51,757 nucleotides of DNA from Coriobacteriaceae bacterium AF08-21 (GTDB lineage Bacteria; Actinomycetota; Coriobacteriia; Coriobacteriales; Coriobacteriaceae). Location: positions 1 through 51,757 of the forward strand of contig JAQCQR010000017.1 of NCBI GenBank assembly GCA_027687465.1. The letters run 5' to 3'. The notes beneath the pieces were generated by a model. That model did no database searches. It was not told where the DNA came from and saw nothing but the letters and a program-made list of their open reading frames with translations. Within the stretch, counting starts at the first letter, position 1. Each line of letters begins with the position of its first letter. Position numbers and translations under genes: made by a program. Positions 8,853 to 17,109 of the stretch are shown in pieces.

Positions 8853-9338
8853 ATGTTCTCAATCGGTCAACACGTCATTCATCCGGGTCAGGGAGTCTGC
8901 ACCGTCGTCGGTTTTAGGGACGACACGCCGCAGCCCATGTTGTTGCTCGAGACCAAGCAGGGACATGCGCAGACGATCCTCATGTACCCCGTGGCGCAGG
9001 CCGATCGTTTGCACGCAGCCATCTCCCAGCAAGATGCCGAGCACCTGCTGAGCCACTACGACGAGCTGGAGTGTGACACCTTTACCGAGCGCAACAGCTC
9101 GCTGGAGGAGACGCACTTTAAGCAGCAGCTCAAGCTGGGTGCGCCCGAGACGGTCCGCGTGGCAAAGACCATGATGTACCGCATTCGCCAGGCCGAGGAA
9201 GCTGATAAAAAGCCCAGCTCCTACTACATGCGCGTTCTCAAGGAGGCCAAGCGCCGCTCCATCGAAGAGTTTGCCGTGGCCTTGGGCGTCACCGAGGAGG
9301 CCGCCGAAGCCCGCCTAGCCCAAGCCGCCCTCAACTAA
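8853..9338 (+). CDS. carD: CarD-family transcriptional regulator
   Basis: RNA polymerase-binding regulator that stabilises open promoter complexes in actinobacteria and others. 161 residues, the family's usual size. The N-terminal RNAP-interaction Tudor-like domain is clear from MFSIGQHVIHPGQGVC, and the C-terminal half is helical, ending in an acidic/basic helix bundle (SSYYMRVLKEAKRRS). ATG at 8853 follows TTGGAGGTAGC. The gene is alone and is followed by a strong terminator. Its TAA stop overlaps the first bases of the palindrome at 9337, as if the element had been placed exactly at the end of the gene. Confidence 0.9.
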   Translation: MFSIGQHVIHPGQGVCTVVGFRDDTPQPMLLLETKQGHAQTILMYPVAQADRLHAAISQQDAEHLLSHYDELECDTFTERNSSLEETHFKQQLKLGAPETVRVAKTMMYRIRQAEEADKKPSSYYMRVLKEAKRRSIEEFAVALGVTEEAAEARLAQAALN

Positions 9339-9373
9339 CCTGCCAAAAAGGGACAGGTTTATTTTGGCAGGTT
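9337..9373. repeat. REP-like palindrome, family A copy 1
   Basis: Perfect 12-bp stem AACCTGCCAAAA (9337-9348) and its complement (9362-9373) with loop AGGGACAGGTTTA, followed by TTATCTGG. Two inverted copies lie at 10581-10624 and 11351-11394. The stop codon of carD overlaps its first bases. Confidence 0.88.
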
Positions 9374-9693
9374 TTATCTGGCCAAACATCAACAAAAAAT
9401 TAGTAAACGGCCGGGAGCTCCGTTTAATTTTGAGCGCCCGGCCGTTTTTCTGTCGCCGTAGAAATGTGTGAAGCCCATTTGCGATGACATCACGCGAGGG
9501 CCGTCCAGATCGACGCAACCAACACCCGCATCCGCAACAAGCGTGCCCGTCTTGCTCAATTACCATTAAAAAGCGTCAATTTGAAAACGCAATAACATTT
9601 CGGCAGGTAGCAGCTATAGTCGGTGAACTGAATCTCGACAACCGAAGCCTCCGAATGAGGTATCTTCAGCCCATCCAAGCTAAAGGAGGGGCC
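9339..9693. other. gene-free stretch between carD and the RAYT gene
   Basis: 355 bases. After the family A palindrome and the carD terminator, the part from about 9450 to 9690 is of lower GC. It presumably carries the transposase promoter; no clear box was found. An in-frame extension from 9484 exists but is not supported by a ribosome site. Confidence 0.45.
9405..9449 (+). terminator. carD terminator
   Basis: 16-bp stem with one mismatch, AAACGGCCGGGAGCTC against GAGCGCCCGGCCGTTT, then a T run. Strong intrinsic terminator about 70 bp after the carD stop. Confidence 0.85.
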
Positions 9694-10452
9694 ATGCCGA
9701 GAAAACCTCGTTCAAAGTCACCAACCGGTTATTTCCACATCACGTTGCGTGGAAACGGAGGGCAACTGCTGTTTGACGATGCCGAGGACCGAATCGCCAT
9801 GCTTCAGATCCTCGATGCGATCCTCCCCAAACACAATATCGAGCTTGTCGCTTGGTGCCTTATGGGAAACCACATTCATCTGCTCATCGACGATCCGGAA
9901 GACCGCAAGAGCGACGCGATGCACGCGGTAGCCGTATCGTATGCGGGCAGGTACAATGCGCGGACGGGGCATATCGGCCACGTGTTTCAGGAGCGGTTTT
10001 GGGATTCGCCCATTAAGTCGGAAGTGTATCTGCTCGAGGCAATTCGATACATTCATCTGAATCCACAAAAAGCGGGACTGGCAGCATACGACGAATATCC
10101 CTGGAGCAGCCATCGCGAGTATCTCATGAGTGCCAGGTCACGGCCGCATGTTACCGGCAGCGTTGTCGGTGTTATATTCCCAACACCTCGCTCATACCTT
10201 CGGCTCATGGAAAGTACGCCGTCGCTTCCCTATCGCCCCAGCGCAACAGCCAAGGTTCGCGAGGAAGATCTATGCGAATTTGGCACGGCAATCGTGCAGA
10301 GTGTCGCAGGATGTGCTCCGACGGAACTCAAATCCGCCTCCAAGCCACTTCGCAATGAGGCGATTCTCGCGCTTCGAAAACAAGGGCTAACGATTAAGCA
10401 GGTTCAGCTGCTAACCGGACTGGGAACATGGATTATCAAGAACGCGTCGTAG
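9694..10452 (+). CDS. REP-associated tyrosine transposase (RAYT), IS200-like Y1_Tnp fold
   Basis: Single-strand DNA endonuclease of the HUH superfamily related to IS200/IS605 transposases, in the RAYT branch that acts on REP palindromes. 252 residues. The metal-binding HUH motif is in GNHIHLL (H60, H62). The catalytic Tyr is most likely Y119 in EAIRYIHLNPQKAGL, the segment that typifies RAYTs. A C-terminal extension carries a helix-turn-helix-like stretch (KQGLTIKQVQLLTG). ATG at 9694 follows AAAGGAGGGG. No accessory transposon gene is present. It is flanked by inverted family A palindromes, the probable substrates. All key residues are intact, so it could be active. Related proteins are usually domesticated, single-copy and immobile. 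Confidence 0.88.
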   Translation: MPRKPRSKSPTGYFHITLRGNGGQLLFDDAEDRIAMLQILDAILPKHNIELVAWCLMGNHIHLLIDDPEDRKSDAMHAVAVSYAGRYNARTGHIGHVFQERFWDSPIKSEVYLLEAIRYIHLNPQKAGLAAYDEYPWSSHREYLMSARSRPHVTGSVVGVIFPTPRSYLRLMESTPSLPYRPSATAKVREEDLCEFGTAIVQSVAGCAPTELKSASKPLRNEAILALRKQGLTIKQVQLLTGLGTWIIKNAS

Positions 10453-10539
10453 CGTCGCGTTTGCCGAGTTACGGATACGGCGAAGCGCAGCTGTCTGCCG
10501 CGAGGCGCCGCCATTCGCCAGCGTCACCATGTCAAACAG

Positions 10540-10578
10540 AAAACACTTCCGCTGAATAGCATCCAACGGAAGCGTTTT
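10540..10578. terminator. bidirectional terminator between RAYT and HD-domain genes
   Basis: AAAACACTTCCG (10540-10551) pairs with CGGAAGCGTTTT (10567-10578), one wobble, with A/T tracts on both sides, between convergent genes. Confidence 0.65.
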
Positions 10579-10580
10579 CC

Positions 10581-10624
10581 CAGATAAAACCTACCAAAAT
10601 AAACCTGTCCCTTTTTGGCAGGTT
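10581..10624. repeat. REP-like palindrome, family A copy 2 (inverted)
   Basis: Stem AACCTACCAAAA (10588-10599) against TTTTGGCAGGTT (10613-10624), one wobble, loop carrying CCTGTCCC (the reverse of GGGACAGG). It is inverted relative to copy 1, and the TAA stop of the HD-domain gene (10623-10625) overlaps its end. Confidence 0.88.
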
Positions 10625-11222
10625 AGGCCTGGAAGGTGTCGCGGTCGGGCGCGAAGGACCGCATGGCCGCGATGGTGCGGTCAAAGAGCTCGGGGAGCTC
10701 CCAGCCGAGCATCTCGGCGCCCTGCGAAATCACGTCGCGCGAGCAGCCGGCGGCAAAGCGCTTGTCCTTGAACTTCTTCTTGAGTGACTTGGTCGTAAAG
10801 TCCATGACGCTCTTGCTCGGGCGCATGATGACGGCGGCTCCGATCAGCCCGGTGAGCTCATCGCAGGCAAACAGGATCTTTTCCATCTGCAGCTCGGGTT
10901 TGGGCAGCGAGGTGTTGAAGTCCGACGTGTGCGTCTGGATGGCGCGAATGAGCTCGGGAGACGCACCTTCGCCCTTAAGAATCTCGGCAGCGTAGATGGT
11001 GTGGTTCATGGGGTCGTCCTCATGCTCCTCCCAATCCAGGTCGTGGAGCAGACCGACGATGCCCCAGAACTCCTCGTTCTCGGGGTCGAACTCGCGCGCA
11101 AAGTAGCGCATGGTGCCCTCAACCGTCTCGCCATGGGTAATGTGAAACGGGTCCTTGTTGTGCTCGTTGAGCAGTTCGAATGCGCGGTCGCGGGTGATTC
11201 CGGCGGTGAGCGTCTGGGACAT
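10623..11222 (-). CDS. HD-domain hydrolase
   Basis: Predicted metal-dependent phosphohydrolase of the HD superfamily; the substrate is not known. 199 residues. The metal ligands appear as H30 in HITHGE, the HD pair in LLHDLDWEEH (H60, D61), the conserved His in MNHTIYAAE, and later the helix FACDELTGL. The small single-domain form resembles HDIG-type proteins annotated as uncharacterised hydrolases. ATG at 11222 is preceded by TGGAGGTATTGCC; an upstream in-frame start at 11345 lies within a terminator and is rejected. The gene is convergent with the RAYT gene and follows proA on the same strand, but the proA terminator separates them. Its stop codon overlaps palindrome copy 2. Confidence 0.75.
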   Translation of the reverse strand: MSQTLTAGITRDRAFELLNEHNKDPFHITHGETVEGTMRYFAREFDPENEEFWGIVGLLHDLDWEEHEDDPMNHTIYAAEILKGEGASPELIRAIQTHTSDFNTSLPKPELQMEKILFACDELTGLIGAAVIMRPSKSVMDFTTKSLKKKFKDKRFAAGCSRDVISQGAEMLGWELPELFDRTIAAMRSFAPDRDTFQA

Positions 11223-11314
11223 GGCAATACCTCCAGGTGAGTCGATGTTAGGACACGGTGTCACTATCGTATATCGCCGCGGCTCAAGCCGAAAGGCAAA
11301 AAAGTTATGCGGAG

Positions 11315-11343
11315 AAAAAAGCCGGGCGAACGTGTCGCCCGGC
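11315..11343 (-). terminator. proA terminator
   Basis: 9-bp perfect stem GCCGGGCGA and TCGCCCGGC with a 5-nt loop, followed by six Ts on the minus strand. It sits about 50 bp after the proA stop and just upstream of the HD-domain gene. Confidence 0.8.
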
Positions 11344-11350
11344 AAAACCG

Positions 11351-11394
11351 CAGATAAAACCTGCCAAAATAAACCTGTCCCTTTTTGGTAGGTT
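11351..11394. repeat. REP-like palindrome, family A copy 3
   Basis: Stem AACCTGCCAAAA (11358-11369) against TTTTGGTAGGTT (11383-11394), loop with AAACCTGTCCC. Same orientation as copy 2. The TAA stop of proA (11394-11396) overlaps its end. Confidence 0.88.
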
Positions 11395-12680
11395 TAGGGG
11401 CGGACCTGGCCGGTGCCTCGGAGCTTGTATTTGTAGGTGGTGAGGGCCTCGGCGGCGAAGGGTCCGCGGGCGTGGAGCTTTTGGGTCGAGATGCCGATCT
11501 CGGCGCCCAGGCCAAACTCGCCGCCGTCGGTGAAGCGCGTGCTGGCGTTGGCGTACACGGCCGAGGCATCGACCGCATCCAGGAAGCGCTCGCAAGCATC
11601 CGTGTCCTCGGCAACGATGGCCTCGGAGTGCATCGTGCCGTAGCGATTGATGTGTGCGATGGCCTCGTCCTCGTTCGCCACGACCTTCACGCTCATCTCG
11701 AGCGCCAGGTACTCGCGGCCCCAGTCCTCCTCAGTCGCGGCGACGTAGTCACCGCCCTCCACAAAGCCGGCGTCGGCGCACGCGGCGCACGTGGCCTCAT
11801 CGCCGTGAATGAGCACGCCATGGTCGTGCAGTACGGCCACGGCCGCGGGCAAAAACGCGTCGGCCACAGCGCGGTCGACCAGCAGCGACTCAGCGGCATT
11901 GCACACGCCCACGCGCTGCGTCTTGGCATTGACGATAATGTTGAGCGCTTTATCAAAGTCGGCCGACTCATGCACATAGATGTGGCAGTTGCCCGTGCCC
12001 GTCTCGATCACCGGTACGAGCGACTCGCGCACACAACGCTGAATCAGGCCCGCACCGCCACGCGGAATGAGCACATCGACGATGCCGCGGAGCTTCATGA
12101 GCTCGCCGGTTGCCTCGCGGTCGGTAGACTCGATCATCGAGACGGCCTCGCGCTGGAAACCCTGGGCCTCAAGCGCATCGGCCAGCAGTTCGGCAATCAT
12201 GGCGCACGAGTGGTAGGCCAGCGAGCCGCCGCGCAGAATGCAGGCGTTGCCGGTGCGGATGCAGATGCCCGCGGCGTCGGCCGTCACGTTGGGGCGCGCC
12301 TCGTAGACTATGGCGACCAGGCCCAGCGGCACACTCACACGGGTCAGGTCCACGCCGCTTGCGAGCACGCGGTGGTCGAGCACGCGGCCCACGGGATCGG
12401 GCAGCTCGGCGAGCTTTTCCAGGCCGGCGGCCATGCCCTCGACGCGCTCGGGCGTCAGCAGCAGGCGATCGAGGAGCCCCGCTGAGGTACCCGCATCGCG
12501 CGCGGCGGACATATCGAGCTCGTTGGCGGCGACGATGGAGTCGACACCGTTGCGCAGTGCTGCGGCCATGGCGCGCACGGCCTCCTGACGCTGCTCATCG
12601 CTCGCCGTGGCAAGCGAGGCCGACGCTGCCTTGGCGGCAACGGCAAGATCGTGGACATACGTGGCTATATCGACCGACAT
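11394..12680 (-). CDS. proA: gamma-glutamyl phosphate reductase
   Basis: NADPH-dependent reduction of gamma-glutamyl phosphate to glutamate semialdehyde, the second step of proline synthesis. 428 residues, close to the family's usual 415-420. The aldehyde-dehydrogenase fold is seen in VPLGLVAIVYEARPNVTAD (about residues 117-135) and GGSLAYHS. The catalytic Cys is C260 in RVGVCNAAESLLV. Start ATG at 12680 with AGGAGA upstream. It is separated from proB by a divergently transcribed prolyl aminopeptidase gene instead of forming the usual proBA operon. The stop lies in a family A palindrome. Confidence 0.95.
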   Translation of the reverse strand: MSVDIATYVHDLAVAAKAASASLATASDEQRQEAVRAMAAALRNGVDSIVAANELDMSAARDAGTSAGLLDRLLLTPERVEGMAAGLEKLAELPDPVGRVLDHRVLASGVDLTRVSVPLGLVAIVYEARPNVTADAAGICIRTGNACILRGGSLAYHSCAMIAELLADALEAQGFQREAVSMIESTDREATGELMKLRGIVDVLIPRGGAGLIQRCVRESLVPVIETGTGNCHIYVHESADFDKALNIIVNAKTQRVGVCNAAESLLVDRAVADAFLPAAVAVLHDHGVLIHGDEATCAACADAGFVEGGDYVAATEEDWGREYLALEMSVKVVANEDEAIAHINRYGTMHSEAIVAEDTDACERFLDAVDASAVYANASTRFTDGGEFGLGAEIGISTQKLHARGPFAAEALTTYKYKLRGTGQVRP

Positions 12681-12792
12681 GGGCGGCCCTTTCTCCTAGA
12701 AGTTTGCAACCATGGTAGCCGATTTGCGCATGGCCTCGCCCGCGGCGGTAGAATTGGTCAACCCGAAACACCACAACGAATGGAAGTATCAC

Positions 12793-14211
12793 ATGACCCT
12801 CATCACTTCGTACCACGTCCCCGGCCTGTATGTCGAGGACCACAGCATCGATGTCCCTCTTGACTGGCGCGGCCTTGAGCCAATGCTTTTGGCCGTCGGC
12901 AGCACCATGCGCCGCGGCGCCATGCCGGCGCCCATCGCCGGCGCGCCCGAGAGCATCAAGCTTTTCTACCGCGTGGTTTGCGCACCCGATCGTATCAACG
13001 ATGATTTACCGCTCCTCCTCTTTTTGCAGGGCGGCCCCGGCGGCGAAAGCCCGCGTCCGCTGTCGCCCACAAGCGATGGCTGGATCGAGGAGGCCGTCAA
13101 GCACTTCCGCGTCGTGCTGCCCGACCAGCGCGGTACCGGACGCAGTAGCTGCGTGGACGGACGCACGATCAAGGCACTGGGTGATCGCGCAACGGCCGCC
13201 GGCGCCGATACAGCACGCTCGCAGGCGGACTTCCTCAAGCGTCACCTCGCCAGCTCCATCGTGCGCGATTTTGAGTACCTGCGACTGGTGGGCTTTGGCG
13301 GCAAGCCCTGGGTCACACTCGGGCAGAGCTACGGCGGCTTTTTGACGCTGAGCTACCTGTCGCTCTTCCCCGAGGGCGTGGCGGCAAGCTTTACCTGCGG
13401 CGGCATTCCGCACGTGCCGGCGAGCGCCAGCGAGGTCTACGCGCACACCTTCCCGCGCATGGCCGCCAAGACGCAGCAGTATTACGACCGTTACCCCGCC
13501 GATGTCGAGCGCGTGGCAGCCCTGGCCGATGCGCTCGAGGCTCAGAAGCCCGTACTGCCCGACGGCTCGCCAATGACGGTCGAGCGCCTACAGCTCATGG
13601 GCAGCGACTTTGGCATGAAGCCGAGCTTTGAGCGCATGCATTGGATTATCGATCATGCTTTTGTTGACGGCGACGGCACGCTGGCCTGCGGCGCCTCGGT
13701 ATCCGACAGCTTTTTGATGCGCGCCTTCGAGCGCACCAACACGCGCACGAATCCGCTGTACTGGACGCTTCAGGAGTTCATCTACGCCGACGGCGACACC
13801 ATGCCCATTCGCTGGGCCGCGGCAGAAGAGAAGGCCCATCGTGCCGAGTTCGACACGCTCACGCGACCGCTCATGTTTACCGGCGAGGCCATGTTCCCGT
13901 GGATGTTCGAGCAGATGCCCGAGCTCAAGCCCTTCAAGCCCGCCATGGACCTGCTGATGGAAGACACCAGCTGGGACAAGATCTACGACCCGCAGCGCCT
14001 GGCGTGCAACGAGGTGCCCCTGCAGGCCGCGGTGTACTTCGATGACATGTACGTGGACTCGGGCATGCAGCTCGATACGCTCAGCCGCGTGGGCAACTCG
14101 CATGCCTGGGTGACCAACGAGTTCGAGCACGACGGCTTGCACGGCAGCGTGGTGTTCAAGCACCTCTTCGACGAAGCCCTCAACCGCGGAGACCTGCGCC
14201 AGATCTTCTAG
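12793..14211 (+). CDS. prolyl aminopeptidase (alpha/beta hydrolase, peptidase family S33)
   Basis: Cytoplasmic serine peptidase that releases N-terminal proline from peptides. 472 residues, the longer form of the family. The oxyanion-hole motif QGGPGG is at residues 79-84, VVLPDQRGTGRS follows near 107-118, and the nucleophile elbow GQSYGG has S179. Candidates for the other triad members are Asp in DDMYVDSG and His in EHDGLHGS near the C-terminus. ATG at 12793 gives the best N-terminus (MTLITSYHVPG) although the ribosome site is weak; a frame opening at 12712 adds unrelated residues. It lies between proA (divergent) and proB (convergent), so peptide-derived proline release and proline synthesis are neighbours. 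Xaa-Pro specificity itself is inferred from the family. Confidence 0.85.
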   Translation: MTLITSYHVPGLYVEDHSIDVPLDWRGLEPMLLAVGSTMRRGAMPAPIAGAPESIKLFYRVVCAPDRINDDLPLLLFLQGGPGGESPRPLSPTSDGWIEEAVKHFRVVLPDQRGTGRSSCVDGRTIKALGDRATAAGADTARSQADFLKRHLASSIVRDFEYLRLVGFGGKPWVTLGQSYGGFLTLSYLSLFPEGVAASFTCGGIPHVPASASEVYAHTFPRMAAKTQQYYDRYPADVERVAALADALEAQKPVLPDGSPMTVERLQLMGSDFGMKPSFERMHWIIDHAFVDGDGTLACGASVSDSFLMRAFERTNTRTNPLYWTLQEFIYADGDTMPIRWAAAEEKAHRAEFDTLTRPLMFTGEAMFPWMFEQMPELKPFKPAMDLLMEDTSWDKIYDPQRLACNEVPLQAAVYFDDMYVDSGMQLDTLSRVGNSHAWVTNEFEHDGLHGSVVFKHLFDEALNRGDLRQIF

Positions 14212-14218
14212 CAAAGGA

Positions 14219-14261
14219 GTGTCCCAAAGTGCCGGCACATAAGGAACGTCCCCAAGTGCCG
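14219..14261. repeat. palindromic repeat, family C copy 1
   Basis: About 43 bp shared with 26982-27022 with few changes: CCCAAAGTGCCGGCAC, then AAGGAACGTCCCCAA and GTGCCGG. Contains GGAACGTCCCC, the reverse of GGGGACGTTCC, as in the 6162 tandem repeats. Lies directly after the aminopeptidase stop. Confidence 0.75.
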
Positions 14262-14267
14262 GAAAAG

Positions 14268-14312
14268 GAGAGGCAGCACTGCTGGCAAAACGAGCCGCAG
14301 CGCTGCCTCTCT
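14268..14312. terminator. bidirectional terminator between aminopeptidase gene and proB
   Basis: Long stem GAGAGGCAGC...CTGC-GGC with loop AAAACGA and a T-rich tail on both strands. It abuts the proB stop codon (14313-14315). Confidence 0.8.
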
Positions 14313-15440
14313 TTATGCAAACACTATCAAGTTGTCCCTATGGATCGCGGGCTTCTCGGCCAGGTCTGCGAGCAGGCGGTTGCTGGCAATCTGGTCCTGG
14401 CGGCGGCCGGCGGCAAGCTCCAGCACGTCCGAATCGGCCTCGGCGATACCACGGGCGACAACCATGCCGCTCGGGTCGCACACGTCGAGCACATCGCCCT
14501 CGGCAAACTGGCCATCGACCTCGCGAATACCCACCGCGAGCAGCGACGAACCGCGGCTGACCAGCGCCTTCGCGGCGCCGTCATCGACCGTCACCGAGCC
14601 GTGCGCCTTGTCGCCCAGTGCAATCCACAGCTTGCGCGGCGCAATGTCCAGGCGCTCCGCTGGCGGATCGAACAGCGTACCCACGCTCTCGCCGCGGGCC
14701 AGACGCACGAGCGCATCGGGCTCCTCGCCCGAGCAAATCACGCTCTGAATGCCCGCCGTCATGAGAATGCGGCTCGCGCGGATCTTGGTGATCATGCCGC
14801 CCGTGCCCACCGATGTGGAAGAATCGCCCGCCGAGGCGATGATCTTGGCGTCGATCTTATGCACGACCGGGACGAACTCGGCCGTGGGATCCTCGTGCGG
14901 ATTGGCGGTGTAGAGGCCATCGATGTCCGAGAGCGTCACGCACAGATCGGCAGAAACCAGGCAGCTCACAAGCGCCGCCAGCGTGTCGTTGTCGCCAAAC
15001 TTGATCTCATCGACGGTGACGGTATCGTTCTCGTTGACGACCGGCACCACGCCAAGCTCCACAAGGCGAAGCAGGGCGTCGCGCGCGTGCAGATAGGACG
15101 TGCGGCGCGCCGTGTCGTGACGCGTGAGCAGCACGAGCGAGGTGAGCAGGTCGCGCGCATGGAACTCCTCGTCGTAGGCCGACGAGATGATGCACTGACC
15201 GGCCGAGGCGCAGGCCTGCAGGCTCGGCAGGTCGCCGACCGGCTTACGGTCGAAGCCCAGCACGGGATAGCCGCAGGCAATGGCACCCGAGCTCACCACG
15301 ACCAGGCGCCAGCCAAGCTCGCGCAGCGCTGCGGCCTGGTCGGCAAGCCCGCCGATAAAGGCGCGGTTGACCTTGCCGTCGGCGCCCACCACCGTGGACG
15401 AACCGATCTTTACCACCATCGTTTTATAAGAAGTCGTCAT
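14313..15440 (-). CDS. proB: glutamate 5-kinase
   Basis: ATP-dependent phosphorylation of glutamate, first and feedback-controlled step of proline synthesis. 375 residues: amino-acid kinase domain (VVKIGSSTV at the N-terminus, VVSSGAIACG, NENDTVTVDEIKFGDNDTL, TGGMITKI) followed by a C-terminal PUA domain from about residue 275, as in the E. coli enzyme. No strong ribosome site precedes the ATG at 15440; an in-frame ATG eight codons in is an alternative start. It follows pncB with a 79-bp gap, so cotranscription is possible. The partner gene proA lies beyond the intervening aminopeptidase gene. Confidence 0.94.
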   Translation of the reverse strand: MTTSYKTMVVKIGSSTVVGADGKVNRAFIGGLADQAAALRELGWRLVVVSSGAIACGYPVLGFDRKPVGDLPSLQACASAGQCIISSAYDEEFHARDLLTSLVLLTRHDTARRTSYLHARDALLRLVELGVVPVVNENDTVTVDEIKFGDNDTLAALVSCLVSADLCVTLSDIDGLYTANPHEDPTAEFVPVVHKIDAKIIASAGDSSTSVGTGGMITKIRASRILMTAGIQSVICSGEEPDALVRLARGESVGTLFDPPAERLDIAPRKLWIALGDKAHGSVTVDDGAAKALVSRGSSLLAVGIREVDGQFAEGDVLDVCDPSGMVVARGIAEADSDVLELAAGRRQDQIASNRLLADLAEKPAIHRDNLIVFA

Positions 15441-15519
15441 ACGTCAAACCAATCAACTGTTCAGCGAACGGCCGAGCCGGCGGCCAGGGAAGCGTGACTC
15501 GCCCCTACCGCCCAAGGAA

Positions 15520-17025
15520 TTAGTGAGCCCAGGGGAAGGCCGAAGCCGCAGCCATGTTCTTGCGCACGAGCTCGTCGCGCACCTGAGCCAGGCCCTGCTC
15601 CATGCCCACCACATAGGTCTGCGGGTACAGGAAGCGCTTGAAAGCTGCGTCCAGATGGTCAAGTGCCCAGGCGCAACGCTCGCGCGCGTCCTGGATGCTC
15701 TCACGCGGAGCCACCGCACTGCCATCGCGCACGATCGGCACCAGCAGCTCGCGATACTCAAGTTCGGACACGTCGGTCACCAGAGCGGCATCATTCACGG
15801 CCACGAGGGTATTGCCGCGCGCGGCGCCCTCCCCCGCCAGATGGTCCTCGTCGTAGATCATGTCGCAGACCGGGCCGCCAAAGCCGTCGTAATAACGGCG
15901 CACGCGTTGCACACCCGGGATCGTGCGCTTGTAGGGCTGCTCGGAGAGCTTGACCACCGGCGTCCACGGGTCCGTCTCACTCGCACGGCGGGCGGCGAGC
16001 TTGTACACGCCGCCCAGCGCCGGCTGGTCGTAGCAGGTCGCGAGCTTGGTGCCCACGCCAAAGCTATCGATAGGCGCGCCCTGGTCGAGCAGCGACTGAA
16101 TCGTGTACTCATCCAAATCGTTAGAAACCGAGATCCCCACATAGGGCAGGCCCTCGGCATCAAAACGGCCGCGCACATACTTGGAGAGCTTGGCGAGGTC
16201 GCCGGAGTCGATGCGAATGGCCGACAGGCGCTCGCCCACCGCTTCCATCTCCTTGGCAACCGTAATGGCATGCTCGCAACCCTCGCGTACGTCGTAGGTG
16301 TCGATGAGCAGCGTGCAATTCTTGGGGCTCGACTTGGCAAAGGCGCGGAAGGCCTCGAGCTCGGAGTCGAAGCTCATGACCCAGCTGTGCGCATGCGTGC
16401 CAAAGACGGGAATACCGTAGCGGCGGCCGGCGAGCACATTGGACGTAGAGGAGCAGCCGGCAACGTAGCTCGCGCGCGCGACGGCCAGCCCGCCATCGGG
16501 ACCCTGGGCGCGGCGCAGGCCAAACTCGGCAACGGGACGGCCGTCCGCCGCCAGCACCACGCGCGCCGTCTTGGTGGCGACAAGCGTCTGGAAGCCGACG
16601 ATGTTGAGCAGCGCCGTTTCGAGCAGCTGGCACTCCAGCGCGGGACCGGTGACGCGAACCATGGGTTCGCGCGGAAAGACGAGCTCGCCCTCGGGGACGG
16701 CGTCGATGTTTACATGTGCACGAAAATCGCGCAGGTAGTCGAGGAATGCAGGCTTGAACATCGCACCGCCGGCCGGGGCCTGGAGTGAGGCGAGGTAGTC
16801 GATATCCTCGGGCGTAAAGCGCAGGTTCTCGACCAGCTCGGGCAGCTCGGCGGTGCCGCACATGACGGCATAGGCGCTGCCAAAGGGATGGTCGCGGTAA
16901 AACGCGGTAAAACAACCCTGCTCATTGGCCTTGCCGCTCTCCCACAGGCCCTGGGCCATAGTGAGCTCGTACAGATCGGTGAGCATTGCAATGTCGGTGG
17001 GATGCGAGATGTCGGTCAAAGCCAT
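15520..17025 (-). CDS. pncB: nicotinate phosphoribosyltransferase
   Basis: Converts nicotinate and PRPP to nicotinate mononucleotide (NAD salvage, Preiss-Handler route). 501 residues, typical of the longer Gram-positive form. Recognised from the N-terminal TDLYELTMAQGLWESG, the central FGLRRAQGPDGG, the conserved His pair in GTHAHSWVMSF, the phosphoribosyl-binding RIDSGDL, and VGTKLATCYDQPALGGVYKL. ATG at 17025 follows GAAAGGTCGCCCC. It lies between a small coiled-coil protein gene (84 bp upstream) and proB on the same strand. Confidence 0.94.
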   Translation of the reverse strand: MALTDISHPTDIAMLTDLYELTMAQGLWESGKANEQGCFTAFYRDHPFGSAYAVMCGTAELPELVENLRFTPEDIDYLASLQAPAGGAMFKPAFLDYLRDFRAHVNIDAVPEGELVFPREPMVRVTGPALECQLLETALLNIVGFQTLVATKTARVVLAADGRPVAEFGLRRAQGPDGGLAVARASYVAGCSSTSNVLAGRRYGIPVFGTHAHSWVMSFDSELEAFRAFAKSSPKNCTLLIDTYDVREGCEHAITVAKEMEAVGERLSAIRIDSGDLAKLSKYVRGRFDAEGLPYVGISVSNDLDEYTIQSLLDQGAPIDSFGVGTKLATCYDQPALGGVYKLAARRASETDPWTPVVKLSEQPYKRTIPGVQRVRRYYDGFGGPVCDMIYDEDHLAGEGAARGNTLVAVNDAALVTDVSELEYRELLVPIVRDGSAVAPRESIQDARERCAWALDHLDAAFKRFLYPQTYVVGMEQGLAQVRDELVRKNMAAASAFPWAH

Positions 17026-17109
17026 GGGGCGACCTTTCGGATGCGTTGTGCAGAGGTTGAGGGTTGGAAAAGGGCAGAGTGTTCGGGCATGGCACCCAGC
17101 GCGAATGGG

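Larger units (their letters stand above)
9337..10624 (+). mobile_element. RAYT transposase unit framed by inverted REP-like palindromes
   Basis: The HUH transposase gene sits between family A palindromes in opposite orientation (9337-9373 and 10581-10624). These are the ends one would expect for a REP-RAYT unit. No target-site duplication was identified, so mobility of the whole unit is inference. Both outer boundaries coincide with stop codons of the neighbouring convergent genes carD and the HD-domain gene. Confidence 0.55.

Noticed and set aside
9484..9693. N-terminal extension of the RAYT protein
   Set aside because: AAAGGAGGGG directly before the ATG at 9694 and normal RAYT length support the shorter form.
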